Assembly (NCBI RefSeq): GCF_036346595.1
Contig: NZ_CP107834.1
Span: forward strand, 5,022,001-5,086,000
From: Streptomyces sp. NBC_00525
GTDB lineage: Bacteria > Actinomycetota > Actinomycetes > Streptomycetales > Streptomycetaceae
DNA: 64,000 nucleotides
Direction of reading: 5' to 3'
How positions within the stretch are numbered: the stretch's first letter is position 1; every line of letters starts with the position of its first letter. Shown one piece after another: positions 18,302 to 27,359 of the stretch. A program made the position numbers and the translations under genes. The notes beneath the pieces were generated by a model. The model saw nothing but the letters and a program-made list of their open reading frames with translations. It was not told the DNA's origin and did not search any database.

Positions 18302-18364
18302 GACGGCGGGGGAAGGCGCCCCGTGACCTGTCCCCGGACAGGCCGCGGCGCCGCCCCCGCCGTC
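18302..18364 (+). terminator. rpsB–tsf intergenic hairpin (probable attenuator)
   Basis: Outer perfect 11-bp arms (18302–18312 and 18354–18364) enclose a GGCGCC pair and an inner CCTGTCC/GGACAGG hairpin. Placed between rpsB and tsf, it would reduce but not abolish read-through. Confidence 0.65.
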
Positions 18365-18405
18365 CACCCGTAGATCTTTCAGACTTCGAGAAAGAACACA
18401 GACTC

Positions 18406-19242
18406 ATGGCGAACTACACCGCCGCTGACGTCAAGAAGCTCCGTGAGCTCACCGGCGCCGGCATGATGGACTGCAAGAAGGCGCTCGACGAGGCCGACGG
18501 CAACGTCGACGGCGCCGTCGAGGCGCTGCGCATCAAGGGCCAGAAGGGCGTCGCCAAGCGCGAGGGCCGTTCCGCCGAGAACGGCGCGGTCGTCTCCCTC
18601 GTCTCCGACGACAAGACCTCCGGCGTTCTGGTCGAGCTCAAGTGCGAGACCGACTTCGTCGCCAAGGGCGACAAGTTCCAGGCCGTCGCCAACGCCCTGG
18701 CCGCGCACGTCGCCGCGTCCTCCCCGGCCGACCTGGAGGCGCTGCTCGCCTCCGAGATCGAGCCCGGCAAGACCGTCCAGGCGTACGTGGACGAGGCCAA
18801 CGCCAACCTCGGCGAGAAGATCGTCCTGGACCGCTTCGCGCAGTTCCAGGGTGCCTTCGTCTCCGTCTACATGCACCGCACCATGCCCGACCTGCCGCCG
18901 CAGATCGGTGTCATGGTCGAGCTGGACAAGGCCGACGCCGACCTGGCCAAGGGCCTCGCCCAGCACATCGCCGCCTTCGCGCCGAAGTACCTCTCCCGCG
19001 AGGACGTCCCGGCCGAGGTCGTCGAGGCCGAGCGCCGCGTCGCCGAGGAGACCACCCGCGCCGAGGGCAAGCCCGAGGCCGCCCTCCCGAAGATCGTCGA
19101 GGGTCGGGTCAACGGCTTCTTCAAGGAGGCCACCCTCCTGGGCCAGCCGTACGCGCTGGACAACAAGAAGTCGGTCCAGAAGGTCCTGGACGAGGCCGGT
19201 GTCACCCTGAAGCGCTTCACGCGCATCAAGGTCGGCATCTGA
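18406..19242 (+). CDS. tsf: Elongation factor Ts
   Basis: 278-residue guanine-nucleotide exchange factor for EF-Tu. The UBA-like N-terminus [20 protein letters not shown] is followed by [18 protein letters not shown]. The core has [16 protein letters not shown] start after AAAGAACACAGACTC. Transcribed with rpsB across an internal hairpin; a further hairpin separates it from pyrH. Confidence 0.97.
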   Translation: MANYTAADVKKLRELTGAGMMDCKKALDEADGNVDGAVEALRIKGQKGVAKREGRSAENGAVVSLVSDDKTSGVLVELKCETDFVAKGDKFQAVANALAAHVAASSPADLEALLASEIEPGKTVQAYVDEANANLGEKIVLDRFAQFQGAFVSVYMHRTMPDLPPQIGVMVELDKADADLAKGLAQHIAAFAPKYLSREDVPAEVVEAERRVAEETTRAEGKPEAALPKIVEGRVNGFFKEATLLGQPYALDNKKSVQKVLDEAGVTLKRFTRIKVGI

Positions 19243-19327
19243 GTCCGTCCGCGAAAAACGGCGGACCCGGTAGGGTCTGGTGCAGTCGACGGCCGCACAC
19301 CGCCGTACGACCGCAGATCTGACGAGG

Positions 19328-19371
19328 AGGCCATTGCCGCTGAGGGACACCAGACCCACCGGCAATGGCCT
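19328..19371 (+). terminator. tsf–pyrH hairpin (terminator or attenuator)
   Basis: Perfect 12-bp inverted repeat (AGGCCATTGCCG and CGGCAATGGCCT, 20-nt loop) followed by TCTTCGT, 28 bases before the pyrH start. Its closeness to pyrH suggests it could regulate pyrH as well as end tsf transcripts. Confidence 0.65.
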
Positions 19372-19399
19372 TCTTCGTATGTGCACGAGGAGAATCCCC

Positions 19400-20176
19400 A
19401 TGAACAAGGGCGCGGACGCCGCCAAAGACGACGACAAGCGCGAGGACGGCAAGGTGCCCGGACGCTTCATGCTGAAGCTGTCCGGCGAGGCGTTCGCCGG
19501 AGGCGGGGGACTCGGTGTCGACCCCGACGTCGTGCACGCCATCGCCCGGGAGATCGCGGCGGTCGTCCGGGACGGCGCGCAGATCGCGATCGTCATCGGC
19601 GGCGGCAACTTCTTCCGCGGCGCCGAGCTCCAGCAGCGGGGCATGGACCGGGCGCGCTCCGACTACATGGGCATGCTCGGCACCGTGATGAACTGCCTCG
19701 CCCTCCAGGACTTCCTGGAGAAGGAGGGCATCGACTCCCGCGTCCAGACCGCCATCACCATGGGCCAGGTCGCGGAGCCGTACATCCCGCTGCGCGCCGT
19801 ACGGCACCTGGAGAAGGGCCGCGTCGTCATCTTCGGCGCGGGCATGGGCATGCCCTACTTCTCCACCGACACCACCGCCGCCCAGCGTGCCCTGGAGATC
19901 GACGCCGAGGCGCTGCTCATGGGCAAGAACGGCGTGGACGGGGTCTACGACTCCGACCCGAAGACCAACCCCGCCGCGGTGAAGTTCGACGCGCTGGAGT
20001 ACAGCGAGGTGCTCGCCCGCGACCTCAAGGTCGCCGACGCCACCGCCATCACGCTCTGCCGTGACAACGAGCTGCCGATCCTCGTCTTCGAGCTCACCGC
20101 CACCGGCAATATCGCCCGCGCCGTCAAGGGTGAGAAGATCGGGACGCTCGTGAGCGACCAGGACACCCGCGCCTGA
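19400..20176 (+). CDS. pyrH: Uridylate kinase
   Basis: Phosphorylates UMP to UDP; an amino-acid-kinase-fold hexamer. 258 residues from ATG 19400, with GAGGAGA upstream. Motifs: [55 protein letters not shown] and [12 protein letters not shown]. The N-terminal 20 residues are charged and variable. A hairpin at 20188–20209 follows. Confidence 0.96.
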   Translation: MNKGADAAKDDDKREDGKVPGRFMLKLSGEAFAGGGGLGVDPDVVHAIAREIAAVVRDGAQIAIVIGGGNFFRGAELQQRGMDRARSDYMGMLGTVMNCLALQDFLEKEGIDSRVQTAITMGQVAEPYIPLRAVRHLEKGRVVIFGAGMGMPYFSTDTTAAQRALEIDAEALLMGKNGVDGVYDSDPKTNPAAVKFDALEYSEVLARDLKVADATAITLCRDNELPILVFELTATGNIARAVKGEKIGTLVSDQDTRA

Positions 20177-20187
20177 CGAGGGGCGCT

Positions 20188-20209
20188 TCCACCGGTGAGG
20201 CCCGGTGGA
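20188..20209 (+). terminator. Hairpin after pyrH
   Basis: Perfect 8-bp inverted repeat TCCACCGG/CCGGTGGA with a 6-nt loop, 11 bases after the pyrH stop. Weak U tract, so it may only partly terminate before frr. Confidence 0.5.
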
Positions 20210-20333
20210 GCCGGGGCACCGGACCGCCCCGGAAACTGGACAACGGCCTGCCGGTCGGACACCGTGCAGGTGAGGACGCGACGCAGGACCCGCCGGGCCC
20301 GCCGGGCCCGTTCACAACACGCAGGAGCACGTG

Positions 20334-20891
20334 GTGATCGAAGAAACCCTCCTCGAGGCCGAGGAGAAGATGGAGAAGGCCGTCGTCGTCGCGAAAGAGG
20401 ACTTCGCCGCGATCCGCACCGGCCGTGCGCACCCGGCGATGTTCAACAAGATCGTCGCCGACTACTACGGCGCGCCGACCCCGATCAACCAGCTGGCCTC
20501 GTTCTCGGTGCCCGAGCCCCGTATGGCCGTCGTGACGCCGTTCGACAAGAGCGCGCTGCGCAACATCGAGCAGGCCATCCGCGACTCGGACCTCGGGGTC
20601 AACCCGAGCAACGACGGCAACATCATCCGGGTCAACTTTCCCGAGCTGACCGAGGAGCGCCGCCGCGACTTCATCAAGGTCGCGAAGACCAAGGCCGAGG
20701 ACTCCAAGATCTCGATCCGCGCCGTCCGCCGCAAGGCCAAGGAAGCGCTCGACAAGCTGGTCAAGGACAAGGAGTCCGGCGAGGACGAGGTGCGCCGCGC
20801 CGAGAAGGAGCTCGACGACACCACCGCGAAGTACGTCGCGCAGGTGGACGAGCTGCTGAAGCACAAGGAAGCCGAGCTGCTCGAAGTCTGA
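20334..20891 (+). CDS. frr: Ribosome recycling factor
   Basis: Releases ribosomes from mRNA after termination, with EF-G. 185 residues from GTG 20334 ([17 protein letters not shown]), chosen over GTG 20331 by homology and by AGGAG at 20323–20327. Contains [46 protein letters not shown] and NPSNDGN. Its stop overlaps the cdsA start (TGATG). Confidence 0.96.
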   Translation: MIEETLLEAEEKMEKAVVVAKEDFAAIRTGRAHPAMFNKIVADYYGAPTPINQLASFSVPEPRMAVVTPFDKSALRNIEQAIRDSDLGVNPSNDGNIIRVNFPELTEERRRDFIKVAKTKAEDSKISIRAVRRKAKEALDKLVKDKESGEDEVRRAEKELDDTTAKYVAQVDELLKHKEAELLEV

Positions 20892-21979
20892 TGAACGACT
20901 CTTCCCGGAGCGCTCCGCAGGGCGCCGGCCACCGGGTCGCGCCCCAGATGCAGGGAGCTGCGGCGGGTCCTGCCTACGATGTGGGGGACGCCCAGCAGAC
21001 TCGGCCCATGCCCATCGTGCCGGACGTTCCCGACGCAGGTAGAGACGCAGAAGACCGTGATCATCGGAACCAGGGGGCCGGACGCCTGAGCGGCGGCCCC
21101 CTGTTCCGCGACCAGAAGCCGCAGGAGCCCATGCCCACCGCGCCGCCGCCGCCCCCGCAGAAGAAGCGCGCGGGCCGTGATCTGGGAGCCGCCATAGGGG
21201 TCGGCCTGGGACTCGGCGCGCTGGTCGTCGTCTCGCTCTTCGTCGTCAAGGCGGTCTTCGTCGGCGTCATCGTGCTCGCCGTCGTCGTCGGGCTGTGGGA
21301 GCTGACCTCCCGGCTCCAGGAGTGCAAGGGGATCAAGGCGCCCCTGATCCCGCTCGCGCTCGGCGGCGCCGCGATGGTCGTCGCCGGATACGCGCGCGGC
21401 GCCGAGGGCGCCTGGGTCGCCATGGCCCTGACCGCCCTCGCGGTGCTCGTGTGGCGGATGGCCCAGCCGCCCGAGGACTACCTCCGGGACGTCACGGCCG
21501 GCATCTTCGCCGCGTTCTACGTGCCCTTCCTGGCCACGTTCGTCGCGCTGCTCCTGACCGCCGACGACGGGCCGCAGCGGGTGCTGACCTTCCTGCTGCT
21601 GACCGTGGTCAGCGACACGGGGGCGTACGCGGTCGGCTGGCGGTTCGGCAAGCACAAGCTGGCGCCCCGCATCAGCCCCGGCAAGACCCGCGAGGGCCTG
21701 TTCGGCGCGGTGGCCTTCGCCATGGTCGCCGGCGCGCTGTGCATGCAGTTCCTGGTCGACGACGGCTCCTGGTGGCAGGGGCTGCTCCTGGGCCTCGCGG
21801 TGGCGGCCAGCGCCACCCTGGGCGACCTGGGCGAGTCCATGATCAAGCGGGACCTCGGCATCAAGGACATGGGCACCCTGCTGCCCGGCCACGGCGGGAT
21901 CATGGACCGGCTGGACTCGCTGCTGCCGACCGCCCCGGTGGTCTGGCTGCTGATGGTCCTCTTCGTCGGCTCCGGCTGA
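20891..21979 (+). CDS. cdsA: Phosphatidate cytidylyltransferase
   Basis: Makes CDP-diacylglycerol for phospholipid synthesis in the membrane. 362 residues: a long soluble, proline-rich N-terminal region (residues 1–95), then about eight transmembrane helices. The C-terminal signature is complete: TLGDLGESMIKRDLGIKDMG, followed by LLPGHGGIMDRLDSLL. The start overlaps the frr stop, so translation is coupled. Confidence 0.95.
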   Translation: MNDSSRSAPQGAGHRVAPQMQGAAAGPAYDVGDAQQTRPMPIVPDVPDAGRDAEDRDHRNQGAGRLSGGPLFRDQKPQEPMPTAPPPPPQKKRAGRDLGAAIGVGLGLGALVVVSLFVVKAVFVGVIVLAVVVGLWELTSRLQECKGIKAPLIPLALGGAAMVVAGYARGAEGAWVAMALTALAVLVWRMAQPPEDYLRDVTAGIFAAFYVPFLATFVALLLTADDGPQRVLTFLLLTVVSDTGAYAVGWRFGKHKLAPRISPGKTREGLFGAVAFAMVAGALCMQFLVDDGSWWQGLLLGLAVAASATLGDLGESMIKRDLGIKDMGTLLPGHGGIMDRLDSLLPTAPVVWLLMVLFVGSG

Positions 21980-22009
21980 CCTCCTCCGGCCTGCGGTTTT
22001 CCGCATGAG

Positions 22010-22036
22010 GGCCCGTCGTCCACAGGGCGGCGGGCC
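22010..22036 (+). terminator. Hairpin after cdsA
   Basis: About 9-bp stem (one G·U) between arms 22010–22018 and 22028–22036. It overlaps the short gap before rlmN. Confidence 0.5.
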
Positions 22037-22068
22037 TTCGCCGTTCCGTCTGCGACACTGGAAGAACC

Positions 22069-23175
22069 ATGCCTAAGCCCGGAGAACTCACTTTCGTCGC
22101 GCCCCGCGGAGCCAAGAAGCCGCCGCGGCACCTCGCCGACCTCACGCCCGCCGAGCGCAGGGAGGCCGTCGCCGCGATCGGCGAGAAGCCGTTCCGCGCC
22201 CAGCAGCTCTCGCAGCACTACTTCGCGCGGTACGCGCACGACCCGGCCGAGTGGACCAACATCCCGGCCGGGTCGCGGGACAAGCTCGCCGAGGCGATGT
22301 TCCCCGACCTGATGTCCGTCGTCCGGCACATCAGCTGCGACGACGACACCACCCGCAAGACCCTGTGGAAGCTGCACGACGGGACGCTGGTCGAGTCCGT
22401 CCTGATGCGCTACCCGGAGCGGGTCACCATGTGCATCTCCTCGCAGGCCGGCTGCGGGATGAACTGCCCGTTCTGCGCGACCGGGCAGGCCGGGCTCGAC
22501 CGCAACCTGTCCACCGCCGAGATCGTCCACCAGATCGTGGACGGCATGCGGGCCCTGCGCGACGGCGAGGTCCCCGGCGGGCCCGCCCGGCTCTCCAACA
22601 TCGTGTTCATGGGCATGGGCGAGCCGCTGGCCAACTACAACCGCGTCGTCGGCGCGATCCGCCGGCTGACCGACCCCGAGCCGGACGGCCTGGGCCTCTC
22701 GCAGCGTGGGATCACCGTCTCCACCGTCGGACTGGTCCCCGCGATGCTGCGGTTCGCCGACGAGGGCTTCAAGTGCCGCCTCGCCGTCTCGCTGCACGCC
22801 CCCGACGACGAGCTGCGCGACACCCTCGTACCGGTCAACACCCGGTGGAAGGTGCGCGAGGTGCTGGACGCCGCCTGGGAGTACGCGGAGAAGTCCGGCC
22901 GCCGCATCTCCATCGAGTACGCGCTGATCCGCGACATCAACGACCAGGCGTGGCGCGGTGACCTGCTGGGCCGGCTCCTCAAGGGCAAGCGGGTCCACGT
23001 CAACCTCATCCCGCTGAACCCCACCCCCGGCTCCAAGTGGACCGCGTCCCGCCCCGAGGACGAGCGGGCGTTCGTCGACGCCATCGCGCGCCACGGCGTG
23101 CCCGTCACCGTCCGGGACACCAGGGGCCAGGAGATCGACGGCGCCTGCGGCCAGCTGGCGGCCTCCGAGCGCTGA
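22069..23175 (+). CDS. rlmN: Dual-specificity 23S rRNA/tRNA adenine C2-methyltransferase RlmN
   Basis: Radical-SAM enzyme methylating A2503 of 23S rRNA and A37 of some tRNAs. 368 residues. The iron–sulfur cluster motif [14 protein letters not shown] is intact, with GMGEPLANY and ISTVGLVP-like strands. The essential C-terminal Cys lies in [11 protein letters not shown] start; GACACT at 22053–22058 is a possible -10 box and GGAAG a ribosome site. Confidence 0.96.
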   Translation: MPKPGELTFVAPRGAKKPPRHLADLTPAERREAVAAIGEKPFRAQQLSQHYFARYAHDPAEWTNIPAGSRDKLAEAMFPDLMSVVRHISCDDDTTRKTLWKLHDGTLVESVLMRYPERVTMCISSQAGCGMNCPFCATGQAGLDRNLSTAEIVHQIVDGMRALRDGEVPGGPARLSNIVFMGMGEPLANYNRVVGAIRRLTDPEPDGLGLSQRGITVSTVGLVPAMLRFADEGFKCRLAVSLHAPDDELRDTLVPVNTRWKVREVLDAAWEYAEKSGRRISIEYALIRDINDQAWRGDLLGRLLKGKRVHVNLIPLNPTPGSKWTASRPEDERAFVDAIARHGVPVTVRDTRGQEIDGACGQLAASER

Positions 23176-23189
23176 CGCCCGGAGCCGGT

Positions 23190-23205
23190 CGGCCGAAAAC
23201 GGCCG
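23190..23205 (+). terminator. Small hairpin after rlmN
   Basis: CGGCCG-AAAA-CGGCCG, 14 bases after the rlmN stop and just before the riboswitch promoter region. Confidence 0.45.
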
Positions 23206-23235
23206 TGTAGCCTGGGGCCGGAATCAACTGCATAT

Positions 23236-23337
23236 TCCGACAGGGGAGCGCCACAGCGCTGAGAGTGCGGCACCGAGGACAGGTCGGCCGCAGACCCTCT
23301 GAACCTCGCCCGGGTCATTCCGGGTAGGAAGTTCGGA
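23236..23337 (+). ncRNA. TPP riboswitch (THI element)
   Basis: The conserved THI-box core is clear: GGGGAGC, GCTGAGAGTGCGGC, then CAGACCCTCTGAACCT and CCGGGTAGGAAGT, closed by TCCGA/TCGGA as P1. It binds thiamine pyrophosphate and lowers expression of the transporter downstream. The genes that follow match thiamine uptake, which supports the call independently. Confidence 0.96.
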
Positions 23338-23355
23338 CCATACTCAAGCTGTTGC

Positions 23356-23395
23356 GCCCTGCCCGCTTCCGGTTCCGGCCGGTCGCGGGCGGGGC
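23356..23395 (+). terminator. Candidate transcription-termination hairpin downstream of the TPP aptamer
   Basis: Eleven-base arms (23356–23366 and 23385–23395, one G·U) with a small inner CCGG hairpin, followed by CGCGTCTCTTCC. It could act as the terminator half of the expression platform, but no antiterminator partner was worked out. Confidence 0.5.
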
Positions 23396-23404
23396 CGCGT
23401 CTCT

Positions 23405-23422
23405 TCCTGGTCAACTCCAGGA
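23405..23422 (+). promoter_or_regulatory. Hairpin that could mask the thiB ribosome-binding site
   Basis: TCCTGG (23405–23410) pairs with CCAGGA (23417–23422), burying the first half of the CCAGGAGGA Shine–Dalgarno site of thiB. It is a possible translational layer of control below the riboswitch. Confidence 0.5.
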
Positions 23423-23432
23423 GGAATGATCC

Positions 23433-24530
23433 ATGAGCACCACCCGGAAGGCCGCCGCCGCGGCCGTCGCCGCCGCGCTCGGTGTCACCGCGCTGGCCGG
23501 CTGCGGCAGCTCCGACGACACGTCCGCCGATTCGACCAAGGGCTCCGGCTCCAAGACCGTCACCCTGGTCAGCCACGACTCCTTCAACGCCTCCAAGGAC
23601 GTCCTGAAGGAGTTCACGCGCGAGACCGGCTACACCGTCAAGGTCCTCAAGAGCGGTGACGCCGGCGCCGCCCTGAACCAGGAGATCCTGACCAAGGGCT
23701 CCCCGCGCGGCGACGTGTTCTTCGGCGTCGACAACACCCTGCTCTCGCGGGCCCTCGACAACGACCTGTTCACGCCGTACGAGGCCAAGGGCCTGGACCG
23801 GATTCCGGCCGGCATCCAGCTGGACGCGGGCAAGCACCGGGTCACCCCGGTCGACACCGGCGACATCTGCGTCAACTACGACAAGAAGTACTTCGCCGAC
23901 AAGAAGCTCGCCCCGCCGAAGACCTTCGCCGACCTGGCGAAGCCGGCGTACAAGGACCTGCTCGTCACCGAGAACGCCGCGACCTCCTCGCCCGGCCTCG
24001 GCTTCCTCCTCGGCACCGTCGCCGCCTTCGGCGAGGACGGCTACCAGGACTACTGGAAGAAGCTCAAGGCCAACGGCGTCAAGGTCGTGGACGGCTGGGA
24101 GCAGGCGTACAACGAGGAGTTCTCCGGTTCGGCGGGCGGCAAGAAGGCCAAGGCCGACCGGCCGCTCGTCGTCAGCTACGCCTCCAGCCCGCCCGTCGAG
24201 GTGCTGTACGCCGACCCGCGGCCCGAGACCGCGCCGACCGGCGTCGCCACCGGCACCTGCTTCCGCCAGATCGAGTTCGCCGGTCTGCTGGACGGCGCGA
24301 AGAACGAGGCCGGCGGCAAGGCCCTGCTGGACTTCCTGATCGGCAAGAAGTTCCAGGAGGACATGCCGCTCACCATGTTCGTCAGCCCGGTCGCCGACGA
24401 CGCGAAGGTCCCCGAGCTGTTCACGAAGTTCGGCGCCACGGCGGACGACCCGGCGACCGTCGCCCCGGAGACCATCGCGAAGAACCGTGAGCAGTGGGTC
24501 CAGGCATGGTCCTCGCTCGTCGTGAAGTAG
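23433..24530 (+). CDS. thiB: Thiamine ABC transporter substrate-binding lipoprotein
   Basis: 365 residues. The signal peptide ends in a lipobox (ALAGC), so the protein is anchored outside the membrane. The mature part resembles ThiB: VTLVSHDSFNASKDVLKEF, SGDAGAALNQEIL and GDVFFGVDNTLLSRAL. It captures thiamine or its phosphates. A strong AGGAGGA site lies 7–10 bases upstream. First gene of thiBPQ and directly under the TPP riboswitch. Its 3' end overlaps thiP by 25 bases. Confidence 0.94.
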   Translation: MSTTRKAAAAAVAAALGVTALAGCGSSDDTSADSTKGSGSKTVTLVSHDSFNASKDVLKEFTRETGYTVKVLKSGDAGAALNQEILTKGSPRGDVFFGVDNTLLSRALDNDLFTPYEAKGLDRIPAGIQLDAGKHRVTPVDTGDICVNYDKKYFADKKLAPPKTFADLAKPAYKDLLVTENAATSSPGLGFLLGTVAAFGEDGYQDYWKKLKANGVKVVDGWEQAYNEEFSGSAGGKKAKADRPLVVSYASSPPVEVLYADPRPETAPTGVATGTCFRQIEFAGLLDGAKNEAGGKALLDFLIGKKFQEDMPLTMFVSPVADDAKVPELFTKFGATADDPATVAPETIAKNREQWVQAWSSLVVK

Positions 24531-26221
24531 CGAAGAACCCCGTACGCGGACCGGGCGCGCGCGGGAGGTCCGCGCGCGCCCGGTCCCGGCGCGGGAGCGC
24601 GGTGCGGCTCGGCCTGATGGCCGTGCCCGTCGCGTTCTTCGCCGTGTTCTTCGCCTACCCGGTCGCCGCGATCGTCGGCCGGGGGCTCAAGGCGGACGGC
24701 GTCTGGCAGTTCGGCCGGTTCGGCGAGGTGCTGGCCCGGCCGGAGATCCGCGACGTCCTCTGGTTCACCCTCTGGCAGGCCCTCGCCTCCACCGCGCTCA
24801 CCCTGCTCGTCGCGCTGCCCGGCGCCTATGTCTTCGCCCGGTTCGACTTCCCCGGCAAGCAGGTGCTGCGTGCCGTCGTCACGGTGCCGTTCGTGCTGCC
24901 GACCGTCGTCGTGGGCACCGCCTTCCTGGCGCTGCTCGGACGCGGCGGGCTGCTCGACGAGCTGGGGGGCGTACGCCTGGACACCACCGTGTGGGCGATC
25001 CTGCTGGCCCACGTCTTCTTCAACTACGCGGTCGTGATCCGCACCGTCGGCGGACTCTGGGCGCAGCTCGACCCGCGCCAGGAGGAGGCCGCCCGGGTGC
25101 TGGGCGCGGGCCGGTTCACCGCCTGGCGGCGCGTCACGCTGCCCGCCCTCGCCCCCGCCGTGGCCGCCGCCGCGCTGATGGTCTTCCTCTTCACCTTCAC
25201 CTCCTTCGGGGTCGTGCAGATCCTCGGCGGGCCCGGCTTCTCCACGCTGGAGGTGGAGATCTACCGGCAGACCGCACAGCTGCTCGCCCTGCCCACGGCC
25301 GCCGTGCTCACGCTCACCCAGTTCGCCGCGGTCGGCGCGATCCTCGCCCTGCACGCCTGGACCGTGCGCCGCAGGGAGCGTGCGCTGAAGCTGGTGGACC
25401 CGGCGCACACGGCGCGCCGACCGCGCGGCGCGGGGCAGTGGACGTTGCTGGCCGGGGTGCTGCTCAGCGTGGCGCTGCTGATCCTGCTGCCGCTCGCCGT
25501 GCTGGTGCAGCGCTCGTTCGGAGGCACCGGCCTCGCCTACTACCGCGCGCTCACCTCGGCGGAGGCCAACAGCGGTACGTTCCTGGTCGCGCCCATCGAG
25601 GCCATCGGGAACTCGCTGCGCTACGCCCTGGTCGCGACCCTGATCGCCCTCGTCGTCGGGGGCCTCGCCGCCGCCGCGCTCACCCGCCGGGCCGGCCGGC
25701 TCGTCCGGGGCTTCGACGCGCTGCTGATGCTGCCGCTCGGGGTCTCCGCCGTGACGGTCGGCTTCGGCTTCCTGATCACCCTGGACAAGCCGCCGCTGGA
25801 CCTGCGGACCTCCTGGATTCTGGTGCCGCTCGCCCAGGCCCTGGTCGGCGTGCCGTTCGTGGTACGGACCATGCTGCCGGTCCTGAGAGCGGTGGACGCC
25901 CGGCTGCGCGAGGCGGCGGCGGTGCTCGGCGCCTCGCCGCTGCGGGCCTGGCGCGAGGTGGACTTCCCGCTGGTACGGCGGGCGCTGCTGGTCGCCGCCG
26001 GGTTCGCGTTCGCCGTGTCGCTGGGGGAGTTCGGCGCGACCGTGTTCATCGCCCGGCCCGACAACCCGACGCTGCCGGTGGCCGTGGCCCGGCTCCTCGG
26101 CCGTTCCGGCGAGCTGAACTACGGCCAGGCGATGGCCCTCAGTACCGTCCTGATGCTCGTGTGCGCGGTGTCGCTGCTGCTCCTCGAGCGCATCCGCACC
26201 GACCGATCCGGGGAGTTCTGA
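24506..26221 (+). CDS. thiP: Thiamine ABC transporter permease (two fused permease domains)
   Basis: 571 residues from ATG 24506. GTG 24602, after GGGAG and just before the first membrane helix, is a serious alternative. About twelve transmembrane helices in two BPD_transp_1 halves. The first coupling loop is EEAARVLGAGRFTAWRRVTLP and the second is EAAAVLGASPLRAWREVDFPL; both carry the EAA-type pattern. Fused permeases of this kind are typical of ThiP/iron families. Neighbours and the riboswitch favour thiamine. Confidence 0.92.
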   Translation: MVLARREVAKNPVRGPGARGRSARARSRRGSAVRLGLMAVPVAFFAVFFAYPVAAIVGRGLKADGVWQFGRFGEVLARPEIRDVLWFTLWQALASTALTLLVALPGAYVFARFDFPGKQVLRAVVTVPFVLPTVVVGTAFLALLGRGGLLDELGGVRLDTTVWAILLAHVFFNYAVVIRTVGGLWAQLDPRQEEAARVLGAGRFTAWRRVTLPALAPAVAAAALMVFLFTFTSFGVVQILGGPGFSTLEVEIYRQTAQLLALPTAAVLTLTQFAAVGAILALHAWTVRRRERALKLVDPAHTARRPRGAGQWTLLAGVLLSVALLILLPLAVLVQRSFGGTGLAYYRALTSAEANSGTFLVAPIEAIGNSLRYALVATLIALVVGGLAAAALTRRAGRLVRGFDALLMLPLGVSAVTVGFGFLITLDKPPLDLRTSWILVPLAQALVGVPFVVRTMLPVLRAVDARLREAAAVLGASPLRAWREVDFPLVRRALLVAAGFAFAVSLGEFGATVFIARPDNPTLPVAVARLLGRSGELNYGQAMALSTVLMLVCAVSLLLLERIRTDRSGEF

Positions 26222-26225
26222 CACG

Positions 26226-27251
26226 ATGCTGACGCTCGAATCGGCCACCGTCCGCTTCGGCGACCGGGCCGCGCTCGACGGCGTGGACCTGGAGGTCGCC
26301 GACCACGAGACCGTGTGCGTGCTCGGCCCCAGCGGCAGCGGCAAGTCCACCCTGCTGCGCCTGGTCGCCGGCCTCCAGGAGGCGGACGGCGGCCGGGTGC
26401 TGCTCGACGGCGCCGACCAGTCCGGCGTCCCGGTGCACCGCCGCGGCCTGGGCCTGATGTTCCAGGACCACCAGCTCTTCCCGCACCGGGACGTCGGCGC
26501 CAACGTCGCCTTCGGGCTGCGGATGCACGGGGTGGGCCGGGCCGAACAGGAGCGCCGGGTCGCCGAACTCCTGGACCTCGTGGGCCTCCCCGGCGCCGCC
26601 CGCCGGGCCGTCGGCGCGCTCTCCGGCGGCGAGCAGCAGCGCGTCGCCCTCGCCCGCGCGCTCGCCCCCCGGCCCCGGCTGCTGATGCTCGACGAGCCCC
26701 TGGGCCAGCTCGACCGCAGCCTGCGCGAACGGCTCGTCGTCGAACTGCGCGACCTCTTCGGCCGGCTCGGCACCACCGTGCTCGCCGTCACCCACGACCA
26801 GGGCGAGGCGTTCGCGCTGGCCGACCGGGTCGTCGTGATGCGGGACGGCCGGGTCGCCCAGGCGGGCACCCCGCTGGAGGTGTGGCAGCACCCCGCGTCC
26901 GCCTTCGTGGCGCGGTTCCTGGGCTTCGACAACGTGATCGGCGCGACCGTCGAGGGGGAGTCGGCGGACACGGAGTGGGGCGAGGTGCCGGTGCCCGCCG
27001 GATCACCGCAGGGCGCGTGCGATCTGCTGGTGCGGCCGGCCGGGGTCCGGATCGGCGGGCCGGAGAAGGGGCTGCGCTGCGTCGTGGAGGCGCGCACCTT
27101 CCGGGGCAGCCATGTGGCGGTGGCCCTGCGTCCGGAGCGCGGTCCGCTGCTGGACGCGGAGTGCTCGCTGCGCGGGACGCCTCGGGTGGGGGAGCGGGTC
27201 GGGGTCACCTTCGAGGCGTCGGAGAGCGTGGTCCTGCCGGTTTCGGGCTGA
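26226..27251 (+). CDS. thiQ: Thiamine ABC transporter ATP-binding protein
   Basis: 341 residues. Complete ABC ATPase: Walker A GPSGSGKST, Q-loop FQDHQLFPHRDV, signature LSGGEQQRVALARAL, Walker B LLMLDEPLGQLD and H-loop VTHDQGEA. The C-terminal about 90 residues form a TOBE-like domain. It starts 4 bases after the thiP stop. Called ThiQ by context; on its own it could not be told from other CUT1/Fe-type ATPases. Confidence 0.92.
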   Translation: MLTLESATVRFGDRAALDGVDLEVADHETVCVLGPSGSGKSTLLRLVAGLQEADGGRVLLDGADQSGVPVHRRGLGLMFQDHQLFPHRDVGANVAFGLRMHGVGRAEQERRVAELLDLVGLPGAARRAVGALSGGEQQRVALARALAPRPRLLMLDEPLGQLDRSLRERLVVELRDLFGRLGTTVLAVTHDQGEAFALADRVVVMRDGRVAQAGTPLEVWQHPASAFVARFLGFDNVIGATVEGESADTEWGEVPVPAGSPQGACDLLVRPAGVRIGGPEKGLRCVVEARTFRGSHVAVALRPERGPLLDAECSLRGTPRVGERVGVTFEASESVVLPVSG

Positions 27252-27306
27252 CGGGCGCCGTGGCCCGGTGCCCGGTGGGTCCGCGCCGCCGGGGCCCGGA
27301 AGGACG

Positions 27307-27340
27307 CCGGACCGGCCGGGCGGGGGCCCGACCGGTCCGG
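27307..27340. terminator. Terminator between thiQ and the convergent permease
   Basis: Perfect 9-bp inverted repeat CCGGACCGG/CCGGTCCGG (arms 27307–27315 and 27332–27340), suited to stop both convergent operons. Confidence 0.6.
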
Positions 27341-27359
27341 GGAGCGCGCACAGCGGGGT

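Noticed and set aside
24176..27208. A 1010-residue minus-strand frame
   Set aside because: Antisense to thiBPQ, with Arg/Ser/Gln-rich composition typical of shadow frames.
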